This document shows, one piece after another, positions 9,319-20,313 of a DNA stretch of 64,000 nt. Location of the stretch: the NCBI RefSeq assembly GCF_013248965.1, contig NZ_JABRVQ010000007.1, forward strand, positions 1 through 64,000, read 5' to 3'. This DNA is from Psychrobacter okhotskensis. GTDB taxonomy: Bacteria > Pseudomonadota > Gammaproteobacteria > Pseudomonadales > Moraxellaceae. The first letter of the stretch is position 1; the number at the start of each line of letters is the position of its first letter. Both the position numbers and the translations under genes were made by a program. Below the pieces are notes generated by a model that saw only the letters and a list, made by a program, of their open reading frames with translations, did not search any database and was not told the origin of the DNA.

Positions 9319-9369
9319 GCAAGATAAATTCCCTTAAAGGGATATTTATTAAAACTAGACATTAAAAAT
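9319..9369. repeat. tRNA-Lys leader repeat, distal copy
   Basis: Partner of 9024-9074 (about 47 of 51 identical). It lies about 102 bases upstream of the 9142 tRNA gene, so the spacing to the tRNA differs by about 63 bp between the two copies. Confidence 0.85.
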
Positions 9370-9472
9370 ATCTATAAGCTTAACTTCTTTATCTATTCTT
9401 GAATCAATATCAAAAGAGACAATAAGCTTGTTTACTCGTTTAGATTATTTGTATCTCTAAACGTGAGAGCAC

Positions 9473-9500
9473 ATTATATATATTATTAAGACAATTACAA
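9473..9500 (-). promoter_or_regulatory. candidate promoter of the tRNA-Lys pair
   Basis: On the minus strand there is TTGTAA, a 16-bp spacer and a perfect TATAAT. It would give a leader of about 250 nt before the first tRNA, including the 9319-9369 repeat. Visual call only. Confidence 0.4.
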
Positions 9501-9784
9501 CCCCGTAGAACAAAAAAAGTGTAATTGAGGCAAAACAATGGGTATTTTTATTATATTCACGAGTAAATGCAATTTTAGAAGGTCAGTTAGCTAAGATAAC
9601 TGACTGAATAAATACAATTAGTCCCAAATAAGATGAGTACAAGTATTATAACGTGCTACTGGTATAAATTTTCTTTGCTTGCTGTGCCTGCGCAGTTTCG
9701 ATGCTATGAAAAATCCATCCCAGTAGCACTGTGTGTATTCTATAGTAGATCGACTATAACTTAGTGTTTGATTTAATTATTGGT

Positions 9785-11785
9785 TTAATCTCTAGACAGC
9801 GCTTCTACAGGATCCAGTCTGGCCGCATTGCGTGCAGGCAAGAAACCGAAGATAACACCAATCAGCGTCGAGCACAAAAAGGCGGCAATGATAGAGGTGG
9901 ATGAATAAATGACTTTAAAGCTATCGCCACCAACGCGGTTAATGACCTCACCAATCGCAAATGCCAGCCCAATACCAAGTAGTCCGCCTAGAATACAGAC
10001 CAGTACGGCCTCGATTAAAAACTGCTGCATAATGTCGTTTTGACGAGCACCGACCGCCATACGTACCCCAATCTCATTGGTGCGTTCAGTGACCGACACC
10101 AGCATGATATTCATCACCCCGATGCCACCAACAACTAGTGAGATAATAGCGATTGATGAAATCAGTAAGGTCATGGCAGTGGTGGTCGATTCGATGGTTT
10201 GGCGAATCGAGTCTGAGTTGCGTATGCGAAAGTCATCGGTACCATGGCGACTTTCCATCAATTCGGAAATGGCGGATTCTGCAGCGGCCGATGAGATATT
10301 ATCATCAATGAGTGCGACAAAATTTTCAATATAGGCACTACCGATAAGTCGCGACATCATCGTGGTATAGGGCATATATAGCGTAGGCGTATCGACAGAA
10401 CCTCTGCCGAAGCCGCTAGAGTTGGGGGCTAAGACGCCAATGACTCGCCCTGGTACGCTACCTATCAGCATGACTTCACCGATGGGGTTGGGGTTGTCCG
10501 GAAAAAAGGTATTTTTGGCGTTGTTGTCGATGATAATGTCTTGAGTACGGCGTAAGATGCTGTCCTGATCAAAACCTTGACCCTGAACCAGTGTTTCGCC
10601 ACTGACATCAAGATAGTCTTTACCCACACCACTAACGCTAGCCGCCTCCTGGACGCTGCGATAACGCACATTAATATTGGTATCGAGCTGCGGGCTCACA
10701 CTAACGACATAGGGCTGATCAGCGACCGCTTGGGCGTCTTCTGGCGTTAAATTGTCATCATTGTATTGCCGTCTGGGATCGCCATAAGGATAGCCGTCAG
10801 AGACGGTAATAGTATTGGTGCCAAGAGAGCTAATATTGGAGAGGATCTGCGCCTGTGAGCCTTTACCGAGACCGACGACTGATACGACTGAGGCGATACC
10901 AATAATAATGCCTAGCATCGTCAGTAAGGTGCGCATTTTATGAGCACGCATGGCCAGTAATGACATCTTAAACGCTTCAAATATACGGTCGATAAAGCTG
11001 CTAAAGGTACTCTTTCGATGTTTGTCTAAAATAGGCTCAGGTTTTACCTCTGTTCGCTGGTAGCGCTCATTTTTATAATCAGCAATCACATAACCGTCTT
11101 TGAGCTCAATTACCCGCTCGGCTTGTGCCGCAAGGTTGGGATCATGCGTGACCATGATAATAGTATGACCTTGGGCATTTAACTCATACAATATCTGCAT
11201 CACATCGTCGCCAGACTTACTATCGAGTGCCCCAGTTGGCTCATCCGCTAAAATAATGTCGCCGCCATTCATCAGTGCCCGAGCGATAGAAACACGCTGC
11301 TGTTGTCCGCCTGACAGCTGATTAGGACGATTATTGACTTTATCTGCCAATCCCAAGTCTGCTAGCAGTTTCTCGGCTCGCTCGTTACGGGCTTGCCCAT
11401 CCATCCCTGCATATACTGCAGGCACCGAGACGTTATCGCGCGCGCTGATATCGCCGAGTAAATGATAACGTTGAAAAATAAAGCCAAAGTGCTCGCGGCG
11501 CAGTTTGGCCAACTCATCGGCTTCTAGGCGGTCAACGGGTTTGCCAAATATTTTGTATTCGCCAGCACTGGCTTGATCTAAGCAGCCTAAGATGTTCATC
11601 AGGGTCGACTTACCCGAACCCGATTGACCAATGATGGCCACCATCTCACCTTGATTGATAGTCAGATCGATATCATGAAGCACACGAATGGTCTGTTCAC
11701 CCGCTTTAAACTCTTTTATCAGCCCTTTGACCTGCATCAATGGGACGTCTGCTGCGATATTAGGGTTGGGGTTGCCACTATTCAT
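9785..11785 (-). CDS. macB: MacB-type ABC transporter, ATP-binding and permease protein
   Basis: This is the inner-membrane motor of a MacAB tripartite efflux pump, which acts with an outer-membrane channel such as TolC. It has 666 residues (E. coli MacB has 648). The N-terminal ATPase has Walker A GQSGSGKST (53-61), signature LSGGQ (157-161) and Walker B IILADEP (177-183). One membrane helix follows at about 283-305, then a large periplasmic domain (about 310-530), then three C-terminal helices with the FtsX-like core (GGIGVMNIMLVSVTERTNEI). It follows macA in the same direction by 119 bp. The substrate (macrolide, lipopeptide or other) cannot be read from sequence. No TolC gene is in the window. 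Confidence 0.95.
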   Translation of the reverse strand: MNSGNPNPNIAADVPLMQVKGLIKEFKAGEQTIRVLHDIDLTINQGEMVAIIGQSGSGKSTLMNILGCLDQASAGEYKIFGKPVDRLEADELAKLRREHFGFIFQRYHLLGDISARDNVSVPAVYAGMDGQARNERAEKLLADLGLADKVNNRPNQLSGGQQQRVSIARALMNGGDIILADEPTGALDSKSGDDVMQILYELNAQGHTIIMVTHDPNLAAQAERVIELKDGYVIADYKNERYQRTEVKPEPILDKHRKSTFSSFIDRIFEAFKMSLLAMRAHKMRTLLTMLGIIIGIASVVSVVGLGKGSQAQILSNISSLGTNTITVSDGYPYGDPRRQYNDDNLTPEDAQAVADQPYVVSVSPQLDTNINVRYRSVQEAASVSGVGKDYLDVSGETLVQGQGFDQDSILRRTQDIIIDNNAKNTFFPDNPNPIGEVMLIGSVPGRVIGVLAPNSSGFGRGSVDTPTLYMPYTTMMSRLIGSAYIENFVALIDDNISSAAAESAISELMESRHGTDDFRIRNSDSIRQTIESTTTAMTLLISSIAIISLVVGGIGVMNIMLVSVTERTNEIGVRMAVGARQNDIMQQFLIEAVLVCILGGLLGIGLAFAIGEVINRVGGDSFKVIYSSTSIIAAFLCSTLIGVIFGFLPARNAARLDPVEALSRD

Positions 11786-11840
11786 CTAGAATGCTACCTA
11801 TATCAATACTGCTAATATGAATCAATTTCAAAAACTTATC

Positions 11841-11868
11841 TGCTGAGCGATGTTTGCTGAGCGATGTA
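11841..11868. repeat. 14-bp direct tandem duplication between macA and macB
   Basis: Two adjacent copies of tgctgagcgatgt(t/a) with an exact 14-bp period lie in the 119-bp macA-macB gap. Confidence 0.8.
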
Positions 11869-11904
11869 TCTGTGCAGATGGTACGCCAATTTTAGTGCTA
11901 GGCA

Positions 11905-13233
11905 TTAAAACGGACGTCCGCCTCGGGCATTTGCTTTTGCGGGACCTTCTTCGCTTAAGATGACTTCATCGCCTTTATTAAGACCACTCAAAATCTGAAC
12001 ATTCACGCGGTTGTTAATACCAGTCTTCACTATTTGCTCGACGACTTGACCATCCGCTTTTAGCACGCGAACCTTGGCCGTTTTTACGTTCGGATCTTCA
12101 TTTCTGCTTTTGGTATTTTTAGTATTGCCAGCAGGTTGCAGGGCCGCAGAGGGGATAAGTAGCGTATTTTTTGCTTGATCAATAACGATATAAACCTGCG
12201 CGGTCATGTCGATACGGAAACGGCGATCGGTATTGGGCACTTCAATATAACCGACATAATAAATAGCCGCGTCCGTTGAGCTGGTGTCACTGATACTCTC
12301 AGGGGCGGGTTCAATCGCCTTGAGGACAGAGTCAAATTTTTGATCAGGATTACCAATGATATTAAAGTAGACGGGCAAACCCGCTTGGACATTAATAACG
12401 TCCGCTTCAGAGATTTGCGCGTTAATACGAACCGTGGATAAATCTGCCAAAGTCACAATTGTTGGTGCCGTTTGATTGGCATTAACAGTAGTACCTTGCT
12501 CGGTAGTGACCGATACCACAGTACCTGCCATTGGGGCACGGATAGTGGTATAGCTCAGATCTTCTTGGGCAGTACTGACGTTGGTTTGCGATTTGCGTAG
12601 TGCCGCTTGCTGGCTGTTGATATTGGCCTCTGTGGTCGCAATGGCAGCTTTTGCCGTTTCAATCGCAGCACGGGCATTGGCTACGGCCGCTTTTGCTGTC
12701 TCAACACTGGTGGCTTGCATATCGTACTCCTGCTGTGAAATGGCATCGATAGCCACTAAAGACTGTAAACGCATAAAATCGGATTGCGCTTGTTTTAATT
12801 CCGACTGACGGCTGGCAAGATCTGCATAGGCACTTTTTAACGCCGCCTGCCGACTCAAAGATTCTGCCCGCGCACTTTGTAAGGCTGCTTCACTTTGCTC
12901 AAGGCTGGCTTGTTCATTACTCAGGTTGTTTTTTTGCGTTACTTGATCAATCTGCGCAATCAAATCGCCTTTTTTTACCTCGTCACCGACTTCAACGAAT
13001 AGGCGAGTGACTTCACCAGATACCTGTGCCCCTACATCAACGGTATTAAGCGCTTTGACCTTACCAGAGGCCATGACATTATTTTCAATATCGCCCATTT
13101 CAGCGATGGCTGTTAAATAGTTGGGGGTGGTTTCTTTCGGTTTAAAAAAGCTATAGGCCAAAGCTCCCAATGCGATGATAATTAAGGCAATAACACCCCA
13201 TTTGATAGCAGACTTTTTGCTTATTTTGCGCAT
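11905..13233 (-). CDS. macA: MacA-type periplasmic adaptor (HlyD/RND membrane fusion family)
   Basis: This is the membrane-fusion subunit of the MacAB pump. It has 442 residues, somewhat longer than E. coli MacA (371). An N-terminal membrane anchor lies at about 13-30 (WGVIALIIIALGALAYSFF). A lipoyl-like half domain follows (GDIENNVMASGKVKALNTVDVGAQVSG, split across strands), then a long alanine-rich helical hairpin (about 95-220, many Ala/Gln/Ser heptads). The second half of the lipoyl domain is YTTIRAPMAGTVVS, and beta-barrel and membrane-proximal domains follow. The extra length is mostly in the hairpin and a disordered insert near NTKNTKSRNEDPN. It is the first gene of the macAB operon. 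Confidence 0.94.
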   Translation of the reverse strand: MRKISKKSAIKWGVIALIIIALGALAYSFFKPKETTPNYLTAIAEMGDIENNVMASGKVKALNTVDVGAQVSGEVTRLFVEVGDEVKKGDLIAQIDQVTQKNNLSNEQASLEQSEAALQSARAESLSRQAALKSAYADLASRQSELKQAQSDFMRLQSLVAIDAISQQEYDMQATSVETAKAAVANARAAIETAKAAIATTEANINSQQAALRKSQTNVSTAQEDLSYTTIRAPMAGTVVSVTTEQGTTVNANQTAPTIVTLADLSTVRINAQISEADVINVQAGLPVYFNIIGNPDQKFDSVLKAIEPAPESISDTSSTDAAIYYVGYIEVPNTDRRFRIDMTAQVYIVIDQAKNTLLIPSAALQPAGNTKNTKSRNEDPNVKTAKVRVLKADGQVVEQIVKTGINNRVNVQILSGLNKGDEVILSEEGPAKANARGGRPF

Positions 13234-13499
13234 GACAACAATCCAATTACAATTAAATCAAGTGTAGCTATAGTAGAGACTTCATGGTCAAAATGGAATG
13301 GGAATTAGTTTAAGAAAGGTTAAGGTAGTTTTTGAACATGGTGGGAATAGAGAAAAAATAGGAGGGGAATTGCAAAAGTAGATATATGTGAAAACTATAG
13401 AGGGCATCAGAGGGCATCGAAGATTTGTGAGAAGTCATTACTGACGCTGTTTTTGACAGGGAATGGCTGCATCACATCAATAACAATAGTGACTGAAAT

Positions 13500-14579
13500 T
13501 TATCGTGCAGCAAACAAGCGCTTACCTGTTAATTCAAGCGCGGCCTGCAACAACAACTCCCACGCTGGCTGACGAACGAGACCTTTAATCGCTTGGTCAC
13601 AACGATATAGCAGGGCAGGCCATTCAGCCGTTTGCGCTTTCGCTTGGCGGCGGCATGCTTGTTGATAGAGACCTTGTTTGCTGCGCCAAATACCCAATGC
13701 TTGCGGATCTTGCCCATCCATTAATTGTATAATTTGGCGCATGTCTTTGCTGATTGCCCACAGTACCAAGGTCGTCGGCTCATCAGTGGCTTTCAGCTGA
13801 AAAATGATTTTCGCCACTTGTGCGCTATTGCCTGCCAGCATTGCATCAGATAAATCAAAGACGCTGAATTGAGCGTCGCTGACCAAGGCGGCCTGAAGAT
13901 CTTTGATGTCTAATGCTACGTTTGGCGCGGTCGTTGTAGACTGATTATTGCCTTCGTGAGTTGCATCATGACTACTAGCATCCAACTGCGGTGCAAATAG
14001 ATAAGACAGCCGCCACAAGGTTTGATAAGCACTTAGCAGGTGATGCTCGGTGTGCGACATGAGCAGTTGCCACGCTTCTTGTGACAGCCTGAGTCCAAAT
14101 TGCTGGGCTTGAATCTGCAACAGCTGCTGACGTTGCTGTTCGTTGTATAAATTGCAGTCAATGATGTGACCGTATTGCGCAAATGGCGCAAACCACTTGC
14201 TGCTTTGCGCGCGTTTGTCTTGCTTGGGCGTTAACCATAATAAGCTATGACTGTGCGCTCCTGTTTGTGCCTCGACAGCAAAGCGCTCAAGCTCAGCGAT
14301 AACGACTTTATCAGGTTTATGATTACCGGTTACGATCAAGGCGCTGGCATCATCAAATAAAGACTGGCTACCAAGCTCTGAGAGTACTTCTTGCCAGCTC
14401 TTAACCGACACCAGCTCTATACGTTTAATCGCGTAATTCTGCGCACGCCAATGCGGACGCAAGGCATCGATTAGCCACTGACTCAATAACGGCTCATCTC
14501 CATGTGCCAGCCACAAACCAGCTACGGCCACGGATGACTGTAGTAGTTTGGGATAGGCTTGTATAAAAGACTCTTGCAT
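13500..14579 (-). CDS. holA: DNA polymerase III subunit delta
   Basis: This is the delta subunit of the clamp loader, which opens the beta sliding clamp. The 359 residues fit the family (E. coli 343). The N-terminal HolA domain has the typical VAGLWLAHGDEPLLSQWLIDALR start. The middle domain has LTPKQDKRAQSSKWF followed by a conserved hydrophobic stretch, and the C-terminal helical domain has FDLSDAMLAGNSAQVAKII. It is the third gene of the leuS-lptE-holA cluster, the classic gamma-proteobacterial order. A small inserted segment near HDATHEGNNQSTTTAP (about 203-218) looks like a lineage-specific loop. Confidence 0.93.
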   Translation of the reverse strand: MQESFIQAYPKLLQSSVAVAGLWLAHGDEPLLSQWLIDALRPHWRAQNYAIKRIELVSVKSWQEVLSELGSQSLFDDASALIVTGNHKPDKVVIAELERFAVEAQTGAHSHSLLWLTPKQDKRAQSSKWFAPFAQYGHIIDCNLYNEQQRQQLLQIQAQQFGLRLSQEAWQLLMSHTEHHLLSAYQTLWRLSYLFAPQLDASSHDATHEGNNQSTTTAPNVALDIKDLQAALVSDAQFSVFDLSDAMLAGNSAQVAKIIFQLKATDEPTTLVLWAISKDMRQIIQLMDGQDPQALGIWRSKQGLYQQACRRQAKAQTAEWPALLYRCDQAIKGLVRQPAWELLLQAALELTGKRLFAAR

Positions 14580-14637
14580 AGACTAATGAGGACACAGGTT
14601 TATGAGAATGGATGGACAGAATACCTTACGCTAACCA

Positions 14638-15369
14638 TTAAGGGGTTGGTGTGCTTGGAACGATAACAGCCGTAGACGCTGAGCCTGTTTGTGCCGTTTT
14701 ATTGGCATTGGCAGGGGTGACTCTAGGCAATGCAATGGCAACATATTGATCAGTGATACGGCGTGCCAAACTGTCATAGAGCCAGTCACGAATTTGATCG
14801 CCTTGTTGGTCATCGGTACTGACCGATGCCTCATTATACTGGTAACTGCGCTCGACTTGGATAGGGTTGGTTAGTGTCACCACTTTGCCATTTTGTAGGG
14901 TTTGGTAGCTGACATCTGCTGACAATACTAAGCGGATTTCTGTTAAAACACCGACCAATTCATAACGCTTAAAGCGCATATTTTTGACGCTAATCGCAGC
15001 AATGGGTTCCGCCGTCGCGTTTTTATTGTTATTGGTAATATCGACCAAGGTCATATTATCGATTACATCGACGCCCAAGGCTTCTAGGCGTCGTGACAAC
15101 GGTAACTTTAGTGGAAAGGAGGTGCGATTGTCTTCGATGATGATGGCTGTTTTGGCCACATCAAATAGCATCGGTGTGCCATAACCTCTTAGCTGAAAGC
15201 CGCAGCCACTAAGAGCCGCTGTGGCTCCCAGTACAGAAAGCAGTGGCAAGCTTGCGAGTAATGCTGTCGCTAGCTTCTGTGCATTAGACTTTTTTGCCAT
15301 ATTGCATTGTCCACTTGGCTTGCTTAATTTCGTTTGAGATGACTGCACAGCTCGCTGCTTACAAGACAT
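14638..15369 (-). CDS. lptE: LPS-assembly lipoprotein LptE
   Basis: This is the outer-membrane lipoprotein that plugs and assists LptD in inserting lipopolysaccharide. The lipobox is LSGC with lipidated Cys56, followed by the typical GFQLRG start of the mature protein. The ATG at 15369 has a good ribosome site (ataaggat 7 bases upstream) but gives a 55-residue signal region. A second in-frame ATG at 15300 (MAKK) would give a normal 32-residue signal peptide but has a poorer site. The C-terminal tail (about 215-243) is Ala/Thr/Pro-rich. It lies 53 bp after leuS and 58 bp before holA. Confidence 0.9.
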   Translation of the reverse strand: MSCKQRAVQSSQTKLSKPSGQCNMAKKSNAQKLATALLASLPLLSVLGATAALSGCGFQLRGYGTPMLFDVAKTAIIIEDNRTSFPLKLPLSRRLEALGVDVIDNMTLVDITNNNKNATAEPIAAISVKNMRFKRYELVGVLTEIRLVLSADVSYQTLQNGKVVTLTNPIQVERSYQYNEASVSTDDQQGDQIRDWLYDSLARRITDQYVAIALPRVTPANANKTAQTGSASTAVIVPSTPTP

Positions 15370-15422
15370 AATCGCTATCCTTATGTTGATAAAAAGGCTT
15401 AAAACACTACGTTTAAAAAAGT

Positions 15423-18110
15423 TTAGCCTGCAACCACGATATTGACCAGTTTATTCGGCACGACGATTTCTTTTTTGATGTCACCCGTTAGGAATTTCGC
15501 CACGCTTTCTATCGCACGCGCTTGCGCCTTTAGCTGTTCAGGGTCGCTGTTCGGCGCGACATCCATCTTACCGCGCATTTTGCCGTTGACCTGTACCACC
15601 ATCGTGATCATGTCTTGTACTAAGGCACTTTCATCGACGGCTGGGTAGCTCAGGGTAAGGGTATCCAGCCCTAACTGCTCAAGTAAGTGCTCGCCCGCGT
15701 GCGGCGCGTAGACTGATAGCATAATAAGCAGATCAATCAACGCTTCATGCTGCACTTGTAGGTCTTGCTCACTATTTGCTTTAAAGCCAGTCAGCTCGTT
15801 GGCAAGCTCCATCAAACTTGATACGGGCGTGTTTAGCGCCAGACGATCACCCAAGTCACTATCGATCTTGGCAATGGTCTCATGAGTTTTACGGCGTAAA
15901 TTTTTCGCTTCTTTGCTTAAGCCATCAGTTTTCAAGGCGACATTATTGAGTGTCTCAAGGCTTAGGTTTGCTTCAGTAAGCGCTTGCATATGCTCAGTAG
16001 CAATACGCCATACTTTTTTAACAAAATTATAAGGGCCTTTTAGCGCGTCATCTGACCATTCTAGCGTCTGATCGGCAGGCGCGGTAAATAGGGTATAGAG
16101 ACGAACGGTATCAGCGCCGTATTTATCAATAGTGATCTGTGGATCAACACCGTTGTTTTTGGACTTAGACATTTTTTCGATTTTGCCAATGGTTACTGGC
16201 TGTCCATCAGCTTTTAAAATCGCTTTAATCGGTTGACCACGCTCGTTGTAGTCGATATCGATGTCTTCTGCGAAGTAATACGTCGTGCTGCCATCGGCAT
16301 TAAGACGGTAAAAAGTACCGGCAAGCACCATACCTTGGGTCATAAGATTGGCAAATGGTTCATCGCCTGACACCAGTGACTCATCGCGCATAAGCTTATG
16401 GAAGAAGCGTGCATAAAGCAGATGCATGACGGCGTGCTCTACACCGCCAACATATTGATCGACAGGTAGCCATTTATTGGCGGCAGACTTGTTGACCATG
16501 TTCTGTGCATCATTCGGACTGGCAAAACGCGCATAGTACCAGCTTGACTCTACAAAGGTATCAAAGGTGTCAGTCTCACGTTCAGCAGGGTTGCCACATT
16601 TCGGGCAAGTGGTATTCACAAACTCTGGAATGTTTTTGAGTGGATTACCGCGACCATCAGGAACGACGTCAGTCGGCAAGACAACGGGCAAATCTTGCTC
16701 TTCAACAGGTACGGTACCGCAATGCTCACAGTTGACCATTGGAATAGGGCAGCCCCAATAACGCTGGCGAGAAACACCCCAATCACGGAGACGGTATTGG
16801 ATTTTTTTCTTAGCCAGTTCTTGTGGCTCAAGTTTGGCTAACATAGCCTCAAACGCTTGCTCAAAGTCTAAGCCATCAAATTCACCTGAATTGACCAAAA
16901 TATTGCGCTCAGTATAGGCAAGATTAATCTCAGCATCGTTCGCCTTTGCGTCTGCTTCTAACTCATCAAAATACCCAGCAGGGATATCGATAACTTGTTT
17001 AATTGGTAGCTTGTACTTAACGGCAAATTCATAATCGCGCTCGTCATGTGCCGGTACTGCCATAACTGCGCCAGAGCCGTAGCTCATGAGCACATAGTTG
17101 GCGACCCATACGGGTACTTCTTCGCCGGTCAGTGGATGCGTCACGGTAAGACCGGTATCCATACCGATTTTTTCAGCTTTGGCTAGATCGGCTTCTGCCA
17201 CTGAGCCTTTTTTACACAGCGCATTAAACTGGGCAATCGCCTCATCATGCTCAGCGGCGTACTGTGCCAATGGGTGCTCAGCAGCAACCGCCACATAAGT
17301 GACGCCCATCAAGGTGTCAGGACGCGTCGTGAATACATCTAGGGTATTGGTTTCGCCAGCAAGCTCATAAGGGAAATGCACTTCCATACCTGCGCTACGA
17401 CCAATCCAATTGCGCTGCATAGTCAATACTTCTGATGGCCAGTGACCTTCTAATTGATCCAAATCGTCAAGCAATTCGTCAGCATAATCAGTGATATTAA
17501 AGTAATACATCGGAATGTCGCGCTTTTCGACCGCCGCGCCACTACGCCAACCTTTACCGTCAATGACTTGCTCATTGGCTAAAACCGTATTATCAATCGG
17601 ATCCCAATTGACCGTCGCCAGCTTCTTATAGACCAAGCCTTTTTTGTATAACTGTAAAAACAACCACTGCTCCCACTGATAATACTCAGGGCTACAAGTG
17701 GCAAATTCACGTGACCAATCGATAGACAAACCTAGCAATTTTAGCTGCGCGCGCATGCTGTCGATATTGGCAAACGTCCATTTAGCAGGTGGCGTCTGAT
17801 TGGCAATCGCAGCGTTTTCAGCGGGCAGGCCAAAACCATCCCAGCCCATTGGCTGCATGACTTCATAGCCCTTAAGGCGATAGTAACGGCTCAGCACATC
17901 CGAGATGGTATAGTTGCGCACGTGACCCATGTGTAGCTTGCCACTTGGGTAAGGGAACATCGACAGCATATAGCGACTTGGCTTGTCGCTTGGCTCATTG
18001 CTGACTTCAAAGCGCTTATCCGTTGCCCATTTGGCTTGTTGTGCGGCTTCAATAGCTTGTGGGTTATAATAATTATTTTCTGATTGGTCAGATGTCACAG
18101 TATTGCTCAT
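15423..18110 (-). CDS. leuS: leucine--tRNA ligase
   Basis: This class I aminoacyl-tRNA synthetase charges tRNA-Leu. It has 895 residues; E. coli LeuS has 860. The HIGH motif is HMGH at 60-63 in [14 protein letters not shown], and KMSKS is at 646-650. The editing (CP1) domain includes [14 protein letters not shown] and the conserved [16 protein letters not shown]. Zinc-finger-like cysteine pairs are present (CEHCG and CPKCG). First gene of leuS-lptE-holA. Residues 1-20 are a short extra N-terminus. An insertion near [13 protein letters not shown] is also seen. Confidence 0.98.
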   Translation of the reverse strand: MSNTVTSDQSENNYYNPQAIEAAQQAKWATDKRFEVSNEPSDKPSRYMLSMFPYPSGKLHMGHVRNYTISDVLSRYYRLKGYEVMQPMGWDGFGLPAENAAIANQTPPAKWTFANIDSMRAQLKLLGLSIDWSREFATCSPEYYQWEQWLFLQLYKKGLVYKKLATVNWDPIDNTVLANEQVIDGKGWRSGAAVEKRDIPMYYFNITDYADELLDDLDQLEGHWPSEVLTMQRNWIGRSAGMEVHFPYELAGETNTLDVFTTRPDTLMGVTYVAVAAEHPLAQYAAEHDEAIAQFNALCKKGSVAEADLAKAEKIGMDTGLTVTHPLTGEEVPVWVANYVLMSYGSGAVMAVPAHDERDYEFAVKYKLPIKQVIDIPAGYFDELEADAKANDAEINLAYTERNILVNSGEFDGLDFEQAFEAMLAKLEPQELAKKKIQYRLRDWGVSRQRYWGCPIPMVNCEHCGTVPVEEQDLPVVLPTDVVPDGRGNPLKNIPEFVNTTCPKCGNPAERETDTFDTFVESSWYYARFASPNDAQNMVNKSAANKWLPVDQYVGGVEHAVMHLLYARFFHKLMRDESLVSGDEPFANLMTQGMVLAGTFYRLNADGSTTYYFAEDIDIDYNERGQPIKAILKADGQPVTIGKIEKMSKSKNNGVDPQITIDKYGADTVRLYTLFTAPADQTLEWSDDALKGPYNFVKKVWRIATEHMQALTEANLSLETLNNVALKTDGLSKEAKNLRRKTHETIAKIDSDLGDRLALNTPVSSLMELANELTGFKANSEQDLQVQHEALIDLLIMLSVYAPHAGEHLLEQLGLDTLTLSYPAVDESALVQDMITMVVQVNGKMRGKMDVAPNSDPEQLKAQARAIESVAKFLTGDIKKEIVVPNKLVNIVVAG

Positions 18111-18253
18111 AGTCGGCTCTAGATTGAATATTTTGATAAGAAATTAGATACGCTAGAATAGCGCAAATCGGCAAAAAATGCGATGGGGCAACGTAATAAT
18201 AGAGCAGTATTAAGAAGTATATAACAACTTATGAATCCACAGTAAGGCTCGGC

Positions 18254-18871
18254 ATGCAAAAACTAAAGAAAGGTCAGGTACTAAAGTATACTATTGATTT
18301 GTATTTATCGAACAAACACATGCTGTCGATTTTGGCTTTAGGTTTGTTAATTTTTCCGCTGTATTATTATGGGCTACCCATCGCAAAAGATGAAGGTTGG
18401 TTTTTCATTATAGTGATGTGGTTATCAATAATTTTGATAGCTGTTGCGGTATTCACGGTATTATTTGCCTTTATTACTGGTAAGCCCGTTTTTCAAATTA
18501 CAGATAAAGGGATAACGATTTTACAAGTCTTGCGCCGACCACAACAGAGATATTTGTTGTGGCAGGATATTGAGTGTATAGGTATCGATTGTCGAGTCAT
18601 CAAGCGCCACGAAATTTGGCTATTAATGATTCAACCTAAACAAGGCAAAATTATACAATACCCCATAAGGTCTATGAGATATAAAGATGCCATCTTGAAT
18701 GAAGTGGAAGTGGTGCATTTAGTGCAACTTGCCTCTGAAGGCCGTTCCGCTATACATTATGAGCCTATAGGAATGGAAAGAATTAAACTGATCACTCCAA
18801 GAGTGCAGTGGTTATTGTTAGCCTTGATTTTTCTTTGTATAGTTTTCTATCTATTTTTTATGATTAAATAA
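18254..18871 (+). CDS. predicted membrane protein, 205 aa
   Basis: I cannot assign a function. The 205-residue protein has three predicted membrane helices: about 25-43 (ILALGLLIFPLYYYGLPIA), about 48-75 (WFFIIVMWLSIILIAVAVF onwards) and a C-terminal one at about 184-203. Between helices 2 and 3 lies a 110-residue cytosolic beta-rich region with basic residues. The layout (two helices, a PH-like beta domain, one helix) resembles the small STM3941-type membrane proteins, a weak analogy only. The gene is divergent from leuS and 36 bp before the ArsC-like gene. Confidence 0.8.
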   Translation: MQKLKKGQVLKYTIDLYLSNKHMLSILALGLLIFPLYYYGLPIAKDEGWFFIIVMWLSIILIAVAVFTVLFAFITGKPVFQITDKGITILQVLRRPQQRYLLWQDIECIGIDCRVIKRHEIWLLMIQPKQGKIIQYPIRSMRYKDAILNEVEVVHLVQLASEGRSAIHYEPIGMERIKLITPRVQWLLLALIFLCIVFYLFFMIK

Positions 18872-18907
18872 AAGTACGCGCTAAATATAACCCCTTAAGG
18901 ATTAATT

Positions 18908-19279
18908 ATGACCATCACTATTTACGGTATTAAATCTTGTAGCACGATGAAAAAGGCTTTTACTAAGCTCGATGAGCTAGGCATCAGCTATGATTTTCAT
19001 GATTATAAAAAACAAGGTATCGATAAAGAAACGCTTCAGCGTTGGGTCAACGAGCTTGGCATTGATAAAGTATTAAACAAGCGCGGTACCACATGGCGTA
19101 AGCTCACCGATGAGCAAAAGCAAGCCGCTGATACTAATGTAACTAATGCCATTGATTTACTTGTCGAAAATACCAGCATGATTAAACGTCCGATCGTCGA
19201 AGGTCAGCTTAAGAATAAGGATCAGGCGGTCTTATTGTGCGGTTTTGATGAAGAAGCATTCGATATAAACTTTTCGTAA
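18908..19279 (+). CDS. ArsC/Spx family protein, YffB-like
   Basis: This is a 123-residue thioredoxin-fold protein of the ArsC family, closest in pattern to YffB. The N-terminus TIYGIKSCSTMKKAF has a single Cys (Cys11) with no CxxC partner, as in YffB. KRGTTWRKLTDEQK and the IKRPIVEG block are conserved across the family. YffB-type proteins have been suggested to use glutathione, but a firm cellular role is not established. An aaggatta ribosome site precedes the ATG. It shares a bidirectional terminator with argB. Confidence 0.9.
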   Translation: MTITIYGIKSCSTMKKAFTKLDELGISYDFHDYKKQGIDKETLQRWVNELGIDKVLNKRGTTWRKLTDEQKQAADTNVTNAIDLLVENTSMIKRPIVEGQLKNKDQAVLLCGFDEEAFDINFS

Positions 19280-19300
19280 AGGAAATTTTGGTCAAGTGCA

Positions 19301-19340
19301 AAAAATCCCGAACCTAGTCATTGCTAAGTTCGGGATTTTT
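19301..19340. terminator. bidirectional terminator between arsC-like gene and argB
   Basis: A stem of aatcccgaac / gttcgggatt with a 14-base loop region has A residues on one side and T residues on the other (aaaaatcccgaac ... gttcgggattttt), so it can work in both directions for the convergent genes. Confidence 0.88.
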
Positions 19341-19365
19341 CATATTTGAATTTGAGAGCTTATCG

Positions 19366-20286
<921 letters not shown>

Positions 20287-20313
20287 CTAAAAGATATGGG
20301 TTTAAAAGGCTGG

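Larger units (their letters stand above)
9218..9784. other. 567-bp intergenic region between tRNA-Lys and macB
   Basis: It holds the distal tRNA leader repeat (9319-9369) and a candidate minus-strand promoter (9473-9500), listed separately. The remainder (9501-9784) is AT-rich with no recognisable gene. It includes the region downstream of macB, where no convincing terminator was found. Confidence 0.6.
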
